The translations under genes were made by a program, and so were the position numbers. Of a stretch of 64,000 nucleotides of DNA, positions 18,301 to 26,689 are shown piece by piece; the first letter of the stretch is position 1; every line of letters begins with the position of its first letter. The stretch covers positions 62,001-126,000 of the forward strand of contig JAYZAS010000010.1 in assembly GCA_036339585.1 (NCBI GenBank), written 5' to 3'. The stretch is from Pseudomonadota bacterium. Its GTDB lineage: Bacteria > Pseudomonadota > Alphaproteobacteria > UBA8366. The notes under the pieces were generated by a model. The model saw nothing but the letters and a program-made list of their open reading frames with translations, was not told where the DNA came from and searched no databases.

Positions 18301-19236
18301 ATGAACAAAATTACTAAGCGTTGCCGAGATGCCCCTTCAAGCTATAAAGATATAAGTATGTTTAGACAGTCTGAGGTTTATGAGCATATCGGTGTTGATC
18401 CCATTACTCCTGTCATTGGGGCCGAAGTTAGTCGTGTTAATTTAGCGCAAATACCGTTGCCCGATGTCTTGGAGGAAATTCATCTTGCCTTGATGCGGCA
18501 TCAGGTATTGTTCTTTCATAATCAGGATATAACTCCTGCAGAATTCTCTACCTGGGCTGGTCAATTCGGTAGGCTTAGAAAAGCGCGTAGGGCGGCTTTT
18601 GAATTACTTGAAGAAGCGCCTGAGGTTGCGGTGATAGTAAATGATAAGGATCGTCCACCTAATGTGAACCATTTTCACTCAGACGGAATATTTCGTAAGC
18701 AACCGGAATTTGCATCAATGCTCCATTGCAAAGAGGTCCCAGAATACGGAGGAGACACTGTCTTTGTTAGTATGACCGCTGCGTACGAAGCTCTTTCCTC
18801 TGATATGAAGAGCTATCTGGCACCAAAGAGCGCGACGCAAGACTTTATGAAGTTACATGGCAGTGCAACCAAGGCCCGCAGCTGGAAAGGTGAGAATGCG
18901 GTTCGGATGAAGTCGATGGCTAAAGATCATCCGCCAATTACTCATCCAATAGTGCGTAAGCATCCGGTTACAGATCTGTCTAGCCTTTATGTTTCAGAGA
19001 GTTTCACGCGGTGCATAGAAGGGGTAACTGTGGATGAGTCAAATGCGAAACTGCTTGAATTGTATCGCCACTATGAAAGGCCAGAATTTCAATGTCGTTT
19101 CCGGTGGCGTCCCAATTCAATTGCTTTTTGGGACAACCGAGCAACATTACACTATGCTGTAGCTGATTATTGGCCTCAAAAAAGGCTGATGCATAGACTT
19201 ACTATCGAAACAGATGCGCTCGGTAGTGATGGTTGA
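18301..19236 (+). CDS. TauD/TfdA family Fe(II)/2-oxoglutarate dioxygenase (2)
   Basis: A 311-residue dioxygenase of the same broad family as the one at 6520 but clearly divergent from it. Iron ligands are His126 and Asp128 in HFHSDGIF and His284 in NRATLHYAVADYW; Arg299 in RLMHRLTIE should bind 2-oxoglutarate. The start at 18301 has a weak ribosome site and Met20 is an alternative. Two MmgE/PrpD genes follow on the same strand (60- and 79-nt gaps), suggesting one catabolic transcript. The substrate is unknown. Confidence 0.86.
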   Translation: MNKITKRCRDAPSSYKDISMFRQSEVYEHIGVDPITPVIGAEVSRVNLAQIPLPDVLEEIHLALMRHQVLFFHNQDITPAEFSTWAGQFGRLRKARRAAFELLEEAPEVAVIVNDKDRPPNVNHFHSDGIFRKQPEFASMLHCKEVPEYGGDTVFVSMTAAYEALSSDMKSYLAPKSATQDFMKLHGSATKARSWKGENAVRMKSMAKDHPPITHPIVRKHPVTDLSSLYVSESFTRCIEGVTVDESNAKLLELYRHYERPEFQCRFRWRPNSIAFWDNRATLHYAVADYWPQKRLMHRLTIETDALGSDG

Positions 19237-19296
19237 GGGCTTCGCATCCATTAATGTAATACAGAAGGTATCCTATTAAAACGGAAGGACACCAAG

Positions 19297-20709
19297 ATGA
19301 GTAAACTGTCTGAACCCTTTAATGCAGTTGGAAGAGGTGCAACCGCAGCGTTGGCAGAATTTATTGTGAATTTTGATTTAGCGTCCGTAGATGATTTTAC
19401 TTTAGGTAGGGCTCGTACTCATTTGTTTGATACCTTGGGCGCCTGCATTGCAGGCGCTGTGCAACAAGTGACCATTGCGAGTGAAAAGACGATGGCGGAT
19501 TTAGCGCCCGATGGGGATGTACCGGTGCCTGGTCAAAGTGGGCGCTATAATGTGCTTACGGCAGCATTCCTCGCGGGCACTGCTGGGCATGGGCTCGAAC
19601 TCGATGACGGATATCGTCCAGCCGGCTCTCATCCAGGCGTGGCTATCGTTCCAGCCATCCTTGCCGCTGGCTATTATTATAATATCAGTGGCCGAAGTTT
19701 TTTAAGCGCAATGATTGTTGGTTATGAAGTAATGGGACGTGTTGCTGCAGCTATGCATCCACGTCAACGTCAACGCGGATTTCACGGCACACCAATCGCT
19801 GGTGTATTAGGTGCTGCTGCTGCTGTGTCTGCAATAAAAGGGCATTCTGCTGCGATAATTCGCAACGCTTTTGGTCTAGCTGCATCAATGGCATCTGGTA
19901 TCAATACACATCGATCGGGCGGAGATGCAAAGCGTATGCATCCAGGGTTAGCCGCTCACAATGGCATTATGGCGTCAAACTTGGCGGAGAACGGGTTTTC
20001 CGGGCTTGAGACGGCTCTCGAAGATAAATATGGGTTTTTTGCTACTTTCGCTGGCACGGATGGAGACGCTCCAGATTGGGATAACATTGACATTATGTGC
20101 CAGGGTGGACGGATTAATTCAGATTATGTAATCGGTGATTGCTATATTAAGCCGCACGCCTGTTGTAGGCATTTGCATCCAATGTTGGATGCGCTGATAG
20201 ATATCCTTGTTAAGGAAGAATTAAACCCCAAGGATATCGATGGTATTAATGTTGGTATTTACGAGGTAGGGCTTGTGCATGGTGATATTGGTTGGGATAC
20301 CTTTACTACAGCACAGATGTCCATTCCCTTCACGGCCGCAACTGCTCTTCATTATCGTTCCGTACAGCTCGGACATTTCACGCCGGAGGCGAGGAAAAAC
20401 ATCTCTGTCATAGAGGATTGCGCTAAAGTGAATACTTATCTTGATAAGGAGCTAGATGCGGTTTATCCGCAAAAACGGCCAACGCGCGTCGAGGTTAGGA
20501 CTGCGGATGGGCGTAAGTTTTCGAAACAAGTAGATGAGCCATTGGGTTCGGCGCGTAACCCCGTATCAGATACTGCAATGATTGCAAAATATGAAGGCCT
20601 TACTGTGCCAGTTCTCGGCGAAACTTGTGCAAAAGAAGTATTAGCTAATCTGCAACAAATCGAGACGATAGATGACTTGCGTCGGGTTATTCAATTAATG
20701 GCGATATAG
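19297..20709 (+). CDS. MmgE/PrpD family protein (copy 2)
   Basis: A 470-residue MmgE/PrpD protein. The family pattern is seen in LFDTLGACIAGA, GHGLELDDGYRPAGSHPG (active-site loop), GYEVMGRVAAAMHPRQRQRGFH, SGGDAKRMHPGLAAHNG and KPHACCRHLHPMLDA. The superfamily covers dehydratases, decarboxylases and epimerases of small polycarboxylates. AAGGA precedes the ATG by 7 nt. It is part of a run dioxygenase, MmgE/PrpD, MmgE/PrpD. It resembles the copy at 26690 (both have the KRMH-G and CC/CV-G segments) more than the copy at 4339, judged by eye. Confidence 0.87.
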   Translation: MSKLSEPFNAVGRGATAALAEFIVNFDLASVDDFTLGRARTHLFDTLGACIAGAVQQVTIASEKTMADLAPDGDVPVPGQSGRYNVLTAAFLAGTAGHGLELDDGYRPAGSHPGVAIVPAILAAGYYYNISGRSFLSAMIVGYEVMGRVAAAMHPRQRQRGFHGTPIAGVLGAAAAVSAIKGHSAAIIRNAFGLAASMASGINTHRSGGDAKRMHPGLAAHNGIMASNLAENGFSGLETALEDKYGFFATFAGTDGDAPDWDNIDIMCQGGRINSDYVIGDCYIKPHACCRHLHPMLDALIDILVKEELNPKDIDGINVGIYEVGLVHGDIGWDTFTTAQMSIPFTAATALHYRSVQLGHFTPEARKNISVIEDCAKVNTYLDKELDAVYPQKRPTRVEVRTADGRKFSKQVDEPLGSARNPVSDTAMIAKYEGLTVPVLGETCAKEVLANLQQIETIDDLRRVIQLMAI

Positions 20710-20788
20710 GTTTTTGTTGAGCATAAGGTGTGTCCATTAATGGTGGTGCCAGGGTTTGCGCAATGCATGATGTCTAACGGGGATAGAA

Positions 20789-22150
20789 ATGAGTGAAAAA
20801 AAGATAGAGACAAGCGAGGTAATGAAGAAACTGGCTGCTTATATAGCAGACGCAGGTCAAATGACCTTACCTGTGGATGCTGCTGAACACGGGAAGCATC
20901 ATCTTATCGATACTATAGCCTCTATAATATCTGGCTCGAGGTTAGCGCCTGGCAAAGTCATTATGAAGTACATGAGAAGTCTAGGTGGCACCGAAGAGGC
21001 TTTGTTGTTAGGAAGTGATTATGTGACAACCGCAGTCAATGCTGCTTTTGGCAACGCTATGATGGCTCATGCCGATGAGACCGATGATTCACATAAGGAG
21101 TCCCGGAGCCATATAGGATGCGGGGCAGTGCCAGCAGCTCTTGCAATGGCGGAACGTGAGGGGACGTCTGGTAAGGAGCTATTAAACGCAGTTGTCCTTG
21201 GTTACGACATAGGTGCCAGAACCAATTTTTCTATTGGTGTCCACTCTATGTATGATGCTGGACATAGCACACATACTTTTGCCCCTACTTTTGGTGCGGC
21301 TGCCTCAGCTATGGCGTTGGCAGGGCTCAGTGCAGATCAGGTTCGCTGGGGCATATCGTATACGGCGCAACAGGTGAGCGGCATAAACTGCTGGCAGCGT
21401 GATTTAGACCATGTTGAAAAGGGCTTTGACTTTGGTGGTATGGCTGGCCGAAATGGTGTTACGGCAGCCACACTTGTGCAGTCCGGTTTCACTGGCGTTG
21501 ACGATGTGTTTGTTGGACCACGTAATTTTTATTCTACTTATTCAACTGAGCCTAGGCCTGAAGCTATGGTTGATGGGCTGGGTGAACGATTTGAAGTTAT
21601 ACAAACGAATATAAAGAAGTGGACCGTTGGATCTCCCATACAAGCCCCTCTCGACTGCATAGAGATATTGCAGAGAGATAATGATCTATCGAAAGAAAAT
21701 ATCAAACACATAAAGCTTCGCCTCTCGGATATGGAAAGTCCGGTGGTTGATGATCGGCATATGGCCGACATTTGCATTCAACATATGGTTGCTTTGATGA
21801 TCTTGGATGGAACAGTAACATTTGCTTCTGCTCACGATGAGGTACGCATGACAGACCCAGCTGTGATTGAATTCCGCAAGAAGATTGAGCTTATTGGTGA
21901 AAAAGACATACAGCGACGAAATGCTATCGTAGAGGTTACCCTAACCAATGGCGATGTTCTCTCACATAAACAAGTTGCAGTTCGAGGCACTCCAGACAAT
22001 CCAATGACCCGTCAGGAAGTAGATGACAAAGCATTTGAGCTAATGGCGCCAATTTTAGGGCAGAGTAACACACGGTCCTTAATTGATAAGGTTTGGGAAA
22101 TTGAGGTCATTGATAATGTGCAGGAATTACGACCATTGATGGTAGCTTGA
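20789..22150 (+). CDS. MmgE/PrpD family protein (copy 3)
   Basis: A 453-residue MmgE/PrpD protein directly downstream of copy 2. It has LIDTIASIISGS, AHADETDDSHKESRSHIGCG (active-site loop with an altered context), GYDIGARTNFSIG, and GGMAGRNGVTAATLVQSGF. It lacks the KRMHxG motif of copies 2 and 4, having FDFGGMAGRNG instead, so the tandem genes belong to different subfamilies rather than being a fresh duplication. GGGGAT lies before the ATG. Two unlike subunits or two steps of one pathway are both possible. Confidence 0.85.
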   Translation: MSEKKIETSEVMKKLAAYIADAGQMTLPVDAAEHGKHHLIDTIASIISGSRLAPGKVIMKYMRSLGGTEEALLLGSDYVTTAVNAAFGNAMMAHADETDDSHKESRSHIGCGAVPAALAMAEREGTSGKELLNAVVLGYDIGARTNFSIGVHSMYDAGHSTHTFAPTFGAAASAMALAGLSADQVRWGISYTAQQVSGINCWQRDLDHVEKGFDFGGMAGRNGVTAATLVQSGFTGVDDVFVGPRNFYSTYSTEPRPEAMVDGLGERFEVIQTNIKKWTVGSPIQAPLDCIEILQRDNDLSKENIKHIKLRLSDMESPVVDDRHMADICIQHMVALMILDGTVTFASAHDEVRMTDPAVIEFRKKIELIGEKDIQRRNAIVEVTLTNGDVLSHKQVAVRGTPDNPMTRQEVDDKAFELMAPILGQSNTRSLIDKVWEIEVIDNVQELRPLMVA

Positions 22151-22335
22151 ATTTCCTAGTTTAATTCGGAGACAGATCGTAAATAGTGCCATACATCTGT
22201 ATTATGGCTTCAAGAAGTCAGAAATAAGCAGCTTTCGATGGAGTAGCGGCGCGGCATGATCATGAGGCCGGCAAACCCGAGTGCCCTTGTTTATTTTTTG
22301 CAACAATTTGCATTTTAACGCACGGTTCACGGCGA

Positions 22336-22366
22336 CCCAATCACCATTAAATAAGCGGTGGTTGGG
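22336..22366. repeat. 10-bp inverted repeat between convergent genes
   Basis: CCCAATCACC and GGTGGTTGGG (one G-U) flank an 11-nt loop. An ATCGGCCGAT palindrome follows at once. It sits between the convergent MmgE/PrpD and tctA genes and may help end transcription, although no T tract follows on either strand. Confidence 0.45.
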
Positions 22367-22432
22367 ATCGGCCGATATTGTTTGCTGGCAATTAAGGTCT
22401 GCCTCCAGCAGCCAAGTTCAACAATTTAGGTT

Positions 22433-24430
22433 TTATTGCGGGCCTCCGATCCAGAAAGGCATCTCATAGCCAAAATATGTTGCACTAACCCACTGCAAAA
22501 GGCCTGGAGGATATTCTAATGTAAGAGCGCCGGAGAGTATGCCAAGGAATACAAAAGCAGATAATCCTAACAAACCATTCCTAACATGGTCTTTTCCAAC
22601 CTTAACATGGACGAAATGCCATATAAAGAACATTGCTCCAAGCGGGTATCCGACAATTGACATAAACACAAGCATGCCGATTATCCATAACAAATAATAC
22701 CATTCTGAGTGCGCAGTCTCAGTATTAGTTTCTCTATCGCATAAGGCTGTCCGTGGCACTGTTGAGAAGCATTGTTGATACAGTAATGGAAGAATAAATA
22801 ATAAGCCTACCCCACCAACCGCAAATGGGAATATCCGGCCCATAGTTTCGTATTTGAAACCATCAACGGCTGCAGCAGTTACTATACCCAACATAATGAG
22901 TGTAAATATAATTTGCGGACGCTTATTTCGTGTGGTGTGATCACTATCCTCGCTGTACTCCTTGCCAGCGTTAGGATTGTAGCGAAGAGCCGCGATTATT
23001 GAAACTATTGTCAAAGCCACTAGCAACCACAGCATCCAGCGCCCTTCAATTTTTTCCCACGAATTATAGATTTGCAGCGACTGATAGAGGCTGGTTTCTA
23101 TTCTTGTGGAGAGAAAGAAGCCTATTAACAACGCAGGTCGCGACCAGCCAAAGCGCTTCATAAAGACCCCAAGGGTGCCAAAGATAAAAAGACTGATTAG
23201 GTCAGCCCAGATACGCGTTGCTTGGAATGCAGCAAAAAAGATCAGAACTAGCATGAATGGTGCTAAGTATCCGTATTTTATAGTTGTCAAACGAGCGATA
23301 TATGGAGCCAAGAGAATACAAGAGCCTGCTCCGAAAACGTTCGCGAGAGCAAGTGACCAAATCATTGTATACGTTAAATGGAGCTTGGTCGTGATCATTT
23401 CCGTGCCCGGTTCAATACCGATAAGAATAAAGCCGGACAACATAATCGCATAGCTGCCTGAACCTGGAATGCCAAATAATATCGTGGGGATCATTGCTCC
23501 ACCCTCTTTGGCATTATTTGATGACTCAGGAGCCAGCACACCGCGGATATCTCCGGTCCCGAATTTTTCTCGGTCTTTCGATGTTTGGATTACGTGGCCG
23601 TATGCAATCCAATCGACTACAGAACCGCCCAGCCCCGGAAGCGCGCCAACGATGCAACCGATGGTTGCGCAACGAATGACGATGAACCAATTCTTAAAAG
23701 CGTCTTTCACACCGCGTAACCAGCCCTGGCCGAGAACCGTTCCATCTTCGGAAATTGTTTGATGGCGGCGTACGAGATCAATGATCTCTGGCATCGCGAA
23801 CATACCTAGACCGATGATAACAATTTTGATCCCATCGCTTAAGTAGATGAGATCAAATGTTAGGCGAAACGCTCCGTGTGGCTCATAGCCCACCATGCCA
23901 ATTACGAGACCCACCACACATGTGGCTAAACCCTTTAACGCATTATTCCCTGTTAACATACCAATCATGCTGAGTGCGAGCATAATAAGCATAAATTGTT
24001 CAATTAATCCGAATAGTAATATTATGGGACGCGCTGCAAATATTGCGGCAGTAAGGACACATGCTCCAAAAAGTCCCCCAAATAATGAAGCAGTGAAAGC
24101 TGCACCTAATGCTCGGGCGCCTTCACCCCTTTTTGAGAGTGGGAAACCATCCATAACCGTAGCTTGCGATCCGGATGTACCAGGAATTCCCATTAAGACA
24201 GATGGGAATGTATCAGAGGTCGTTGTTGGTGCCAGAAGACCTACCATCATAGCGAGCGCGGAAGCTTGATCCATATCAAAAACAAAAGGAAGTAGTAGCG
24301 ATAAACCAGCTACCCCTCCAAGGCCCGGTAACACACCCACCACAAGGCCTAAAGCAGTTCCGAGTAACAAGAAAAACAGGTGCTCTAACGCAAAAAGATT
24401 TACCAGAGCCTGAAAGAAAACGTCATCCAT
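22433..24430 (-). CDS. tctA: Tripartite tricarboxylate transporter, TctA-TctB fusion
   Basis: A 665-residue inner-membrane protein. Residues 1 to about 490 are the large TctA permease, with LGTALGLVVGVLPGLGGVAGLSLLLP at the start, PGTSGSQATVMDG, and the internal repeat GCIVGALPGLGGSVVDW. After a short hydrophilic linker (about 490-505) residues 510-660 give four more membrane helices with the pattern of the small TctB subunit. Normally these are separate genes. With TctC it would import a carboxylate using the ion gradient. GGAGG lies 7 nt before the ATG. It is the second gene after tctC, separated by a hairpin terminator. Confidence 0.88.
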   Translation of the reverse strand: MDDVFFQALVNLFALEHLFFLLLGTALGLVVGVLPGLGGVAGLSLLLPFVFDMDQASALAMMVGLLAPTTTSDTFPSVLMGIPGTSGSQATVMDGFPLSKRGEGARALGAAFTASLFGGLFGACVLTAAIFAARPIILLFGLIEQFMLIMLALSMIGMLTGNNALKGLATCVVGLVIGMVGYEPHGAFRLTFDLIYLSDGIKIVIIGLGMFAMPEIIDLVRRHQTISEDGTVLGQGWLRGVKDAFKNWFIVIRCATIGCIVGALPGLGGSVVDWIAYGHVIQTSKDREKFGTGDIRGVLAPESSNNAKEGGAMIPTILFGIPGSGSYAIMLSGFILIGIEPGTEMITTKLHLTYTMIWSLALANVFGAGSCILLAPYIARLTTIKYGYLAPFMLVLIFFAAFQATRIWADLISLFIFGTLGVFMKRFGWSRPALLIGFFLSTRIETSLYQSLQIYNSWEKIEGRWMLWLLVALTIVSIIAALRYNPNAGKEYSEDSDHTTRNKRPQIIFTLIMLGIVTAAAVDGFKYETMGRIFPFAVGGVGLLFILPLLYQQCFSTVPRTALCDRETNTETAHSEWYYLLWIIGMLVFMSIVGYPLGAMFFIWHFVHVKVGKDHVRNGLLGLSAFVFLGILSGALTLEYPPGLLQWVSATYFGYEMPFWIGGPQ

Positions 24431-24710
24431 TGCTAACCCTCCACCCTTTTGCTCAGGGAGCCTTTATGCAAATCGTAAATATGGATACTAAGTGTTCCTA
24501 ATACATTATTTTTAGCGCACTTATTGAAACCAGGAAAGTGGCAAATTCAAATAAGATGACATGATGTTCGACTATTACACGAACTGAGGGGTGTTATTGT
24601 GGGTAATTGATACTGTGCAGGCTTTCAATGCCCCAGCATTTAACAAGTGATGATGGAAAGGACGAATTGTAAGTCGTAGCTTCAAAAAGCTACAAAAGAT
24701 ATAGTGCCTC

Positions 24711-24744
24711 AAAAAGAAAGCGCCCGGAATGACATCCGGGCGCT
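24711..24744 (-). terminator. Rho-independent terminator between tctC and tctA
   Basis: AGCGCCCGGA and TCCGGGCGCT (24719-24728 with 24735-24744) form a perfect 10-bp stem with a 6-nt loop. Read on the reverse strand it is followed by TTTCTTTTT. It lies 22 nt after the tctC stop, inside the transporter operon. It should reduce read-through into tctA, giving more binding protein than permease. Confidence 0.85.
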
Positions 24745-24766
24745 AACACTACTAACTTTGGTTAAT

Positions 24767-25915
24767 TTAGATCTTTAGATCAAGATTATACCGAGTTTTT
24801 AGGTATTTCCTGAAATATGCCTTCTCGCCATTCGTCAGAGAGAAGTTTTGCTTCATAACGGCACCCGCTGCTTCACCAATTGTAACAGCATAGGGTCCGA
24901 TGATCCGATCTTTTCTTTTGATAAAGTCAGGATCTGCCATTGCCTTTTTGAAAGCTCCACGCCACGCTTTCAATACTGGAGCAGATGTACCGCCTTGTAG
25001 CAAGTAGGCTTTGTTGACATTAACCCCAATCTTGGTCAGCTTCATTGTGGCTTCTGCCGCGGCACCCGTGAACTTCTTGCCGGTTGCTGCCTCATAATAC
25101 TCGAAATATGAGGGTACGTTCGGCCAGACTGCATCACGATTCCATTTTCCGTTCTTATCTTTCCATTTGCCGTTAATGTCTGGCGCGCCAAATGTGAACA
25201 ATTCAACCGATAATCCTTCATCGCGGAAAGATTTACGATTGTTTAGATACGATAAACAATTATCATACATAAGCGTAAATTCACCACGTTCAAATGCCAG
25301 AGCCATCGGGCCATTACCTTTCATGCCCCAAACGTTTTTTAGCTCAATGCCCATTAACGAAAAGGCTGCACGATAATTGATGTCCGTGGAGGTTGGTGTT
25401 TTACCGCCCATCACAAGTGCATCTTTAGGCAAAGATGCCATTTTTGCCAACTGAGCTTTCGGGCTTAACCCTTTGAGACCAAGCTCTGGACGGCTATAGA
25501 TCATGGCACTTCGTGGCAAGAGGGCGATAGGATCCCATTTCATGATATCAAACTTTACCCTTGGATCTTTGAGTACATAGTTCATAACAGTTGAAATAGA
25601 AACAGCCATTACCCACGTGCCGTCTTTCTTAGCGCGAGCTTGGAAGTAGTTACCTCCAACTATGCCACCTGCACCCGGCTTGTTGACAACCAGAATTTTG
25701 GGTTTTCCTGGCAAATGCCGCTCCAAATATGGCTGTAAGAAACGGGCAAGACTATCCGTGCCACCACCCTCGTTAAAGGGTATAATTACGCGGATGCGCT
25801 TTCCCGCGAAGTCGACCGCTTTGGCTTCGTTTGCGGTCGTCACGCCGAGCGAAATGGCAAATGCCGATATGGCAAAAGCGCAAGCCACGCGGCCTGAGAA
25901 CAATTTCTTGATCAT
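24767..25915 (-). CDS. tctC: Tripartite tricarboxylate transporter binding protein TctC (Bug family)
   Basis: A 382-residue periplasmic solute receptor. Residues 1-33 form a Sec signal peptide (basic start, hydrophobic core, ANEAKA before VDFAGK). The mature protein starts with the family's KRIRVIIPFNEGGGTDSLARFLQPYLERHLPGKP and has NKPGAGGIVGGNYF, the ligand-loop region. It is longer than the usual 320-330 residues because of inserts in the middle. GGGAGG precedes the ATG. Bug-family receptors bind citrate, dicarboxylates, amino acids or aromatic acids; the ligand is not predictable here. Confidence 0.88.
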   Translation of the reverse strand: MIKKLFSGRVACAFAISAFAISLGVTTANEAKAVDFAGKRIRVIIPFNEGGGTDSLARFLQPYLERHLPGKPKILVVNKPGAGGIVGGNYFQARAKKDGTWVMAVSISTVMNYVLKDPRVKFDIMKWDPIALLPRSAMIYSRPELGLKGLSPKAQLAKMASLPKDALVMGGKTPTSTDINYRAAFSLMGIELKNVWGMKGNGPMALAFERGEFTLMYDNCLSYLNNRKSFRDEGLSVELFTFGAPDINGKWKDKNGKWNRDAVWPNVPSYFEYYEAATGKKFTGAAAEATMKLTKIGVNVNKAYLLQGGTSAPVLKAWRGAFKKAMADPDFIKRKDRIIGPYAVTIGEAAGAVMKQNFSLTNGEKAYFRKYLKTRYNLDLKI

Positions 25916-25993
25916 AAAAAGGCCTCCCTTATGAGGTTACAAATTTTCCGGAAGCGATGCCACTCGCTACACGGATTTTAACAAATAAGCGTT

Positions 25994-26011
25994 CTGTTAC
26001 AGTTATAACAG
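25994..26011. promoter_or_regulatory. Candidate operator upstream of tctC
   Basis: CTGTTA and TAACAG spaced by 6 nt form a dyad about 80 nt upstream of the tctC start. The half-site with flank, TTATAACAG, recurs at 26159-26167. The spacing suits a dimeric repressor, but no regulator gene is adjacent. Confidence 0.4.
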
Positions 26012-26676
26012 CACACTATGATGGGAGATATAGCGGTTTTGTTAAAAAGCCGCTAGTCCTGAATCGCACTCTTTTCAAATAAAAAAAAACTGCAACCAGA
26101 TGTAGCTGTATGACGCTGTAGCTTGAAAGGTAGATATGCCAATGTTTAAACGTCTGGATTATAACAGTTTTAACAACGAGATGTTAAAAAAACTTACCAC
26201 AATGCTCAGTAAACTACTGAAATAAGTAAATAAAATCGGGGCAATGCTGAATGTTACCGGATGCCTGCCCAATAATTTGACTTTCTTTTTGTCAGCAGTC
26301 AGCTTGTTTTTTTGTCAACTGGATCACATTCCCAAAAAATTTCCTCGGACGAAATAAATACTTTTCTGACGAGGAAAGCTTTGCTTACCGATAGAATATC
26401 CTGCCAAATTGCGGAATTATTTTTATTTTCGGCATTGGTGGTATCACACATGATTACTTGCCGAATATATCCAACCTTATCAACACATCGTAGTTTGCCG
26501 GCAATTCATCTAAACTTATTCGCGATGTCAAAAAATCCATACCAACTGGTTTTAAGCCACTTGGCAAGTTTATCAATATTTTGATAACACATTGTAAGAG
26601 GGCGAACAGAAACGTCTGATTTTTGCACTGCACCTATTTCTTAAACGTGGTGGGTGATACTTTATATCTTTAAGAC

Positions 26677-26683
26677 AGGGGAG
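26677..26683 (+). promoter_or_regulatory. Shine-Dalgarno deciding the MmgE/PrpD copy 4 start
   Basis: AGGGGAG with a 6-nt spacer to ATG 26690. The upstream in-frame ATG has no such site. Confidence 0.65.
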
Positions 26684-26689
26684 AGAAAA

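Larger units (their letters stand above)
25916..26689. other. 774-base divergent intergenic region upstream of tctC and an MmgE/PrpD gene
   Basis: No convincing gene is seen. The tctC-proximal part is rich in repeats: an inverted repeat CTGTTA-N6-TAACAG at 25994-26011, a stem of about 10 bp with one bulge at 26031-26055, and a second copy of TTATAACAG at 26159-26167. An 8-bp inverted repeat TTTCCTCG/CGAGGAAA lies at 26340-26377. Promoters for both flanking genes should be here. Confidence 0.55.

Noticed and set aside
24719-24744. Hairpin read as a plus-strand terminator
   Set aside because: The T tract is only on the reverse strand (AAAAAGAAA precedes it on plus), so it works for tctC and not for a plus-strand gene.
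26312-26584. 90-codon plus-strand reading frame in the tctC-MmgE gap
   Set aside because: Composition is rich in Ser, Leu and Ile without a domain pattern, no ribosome site was seen, and it lies in a repeat-rich regulatory gap.
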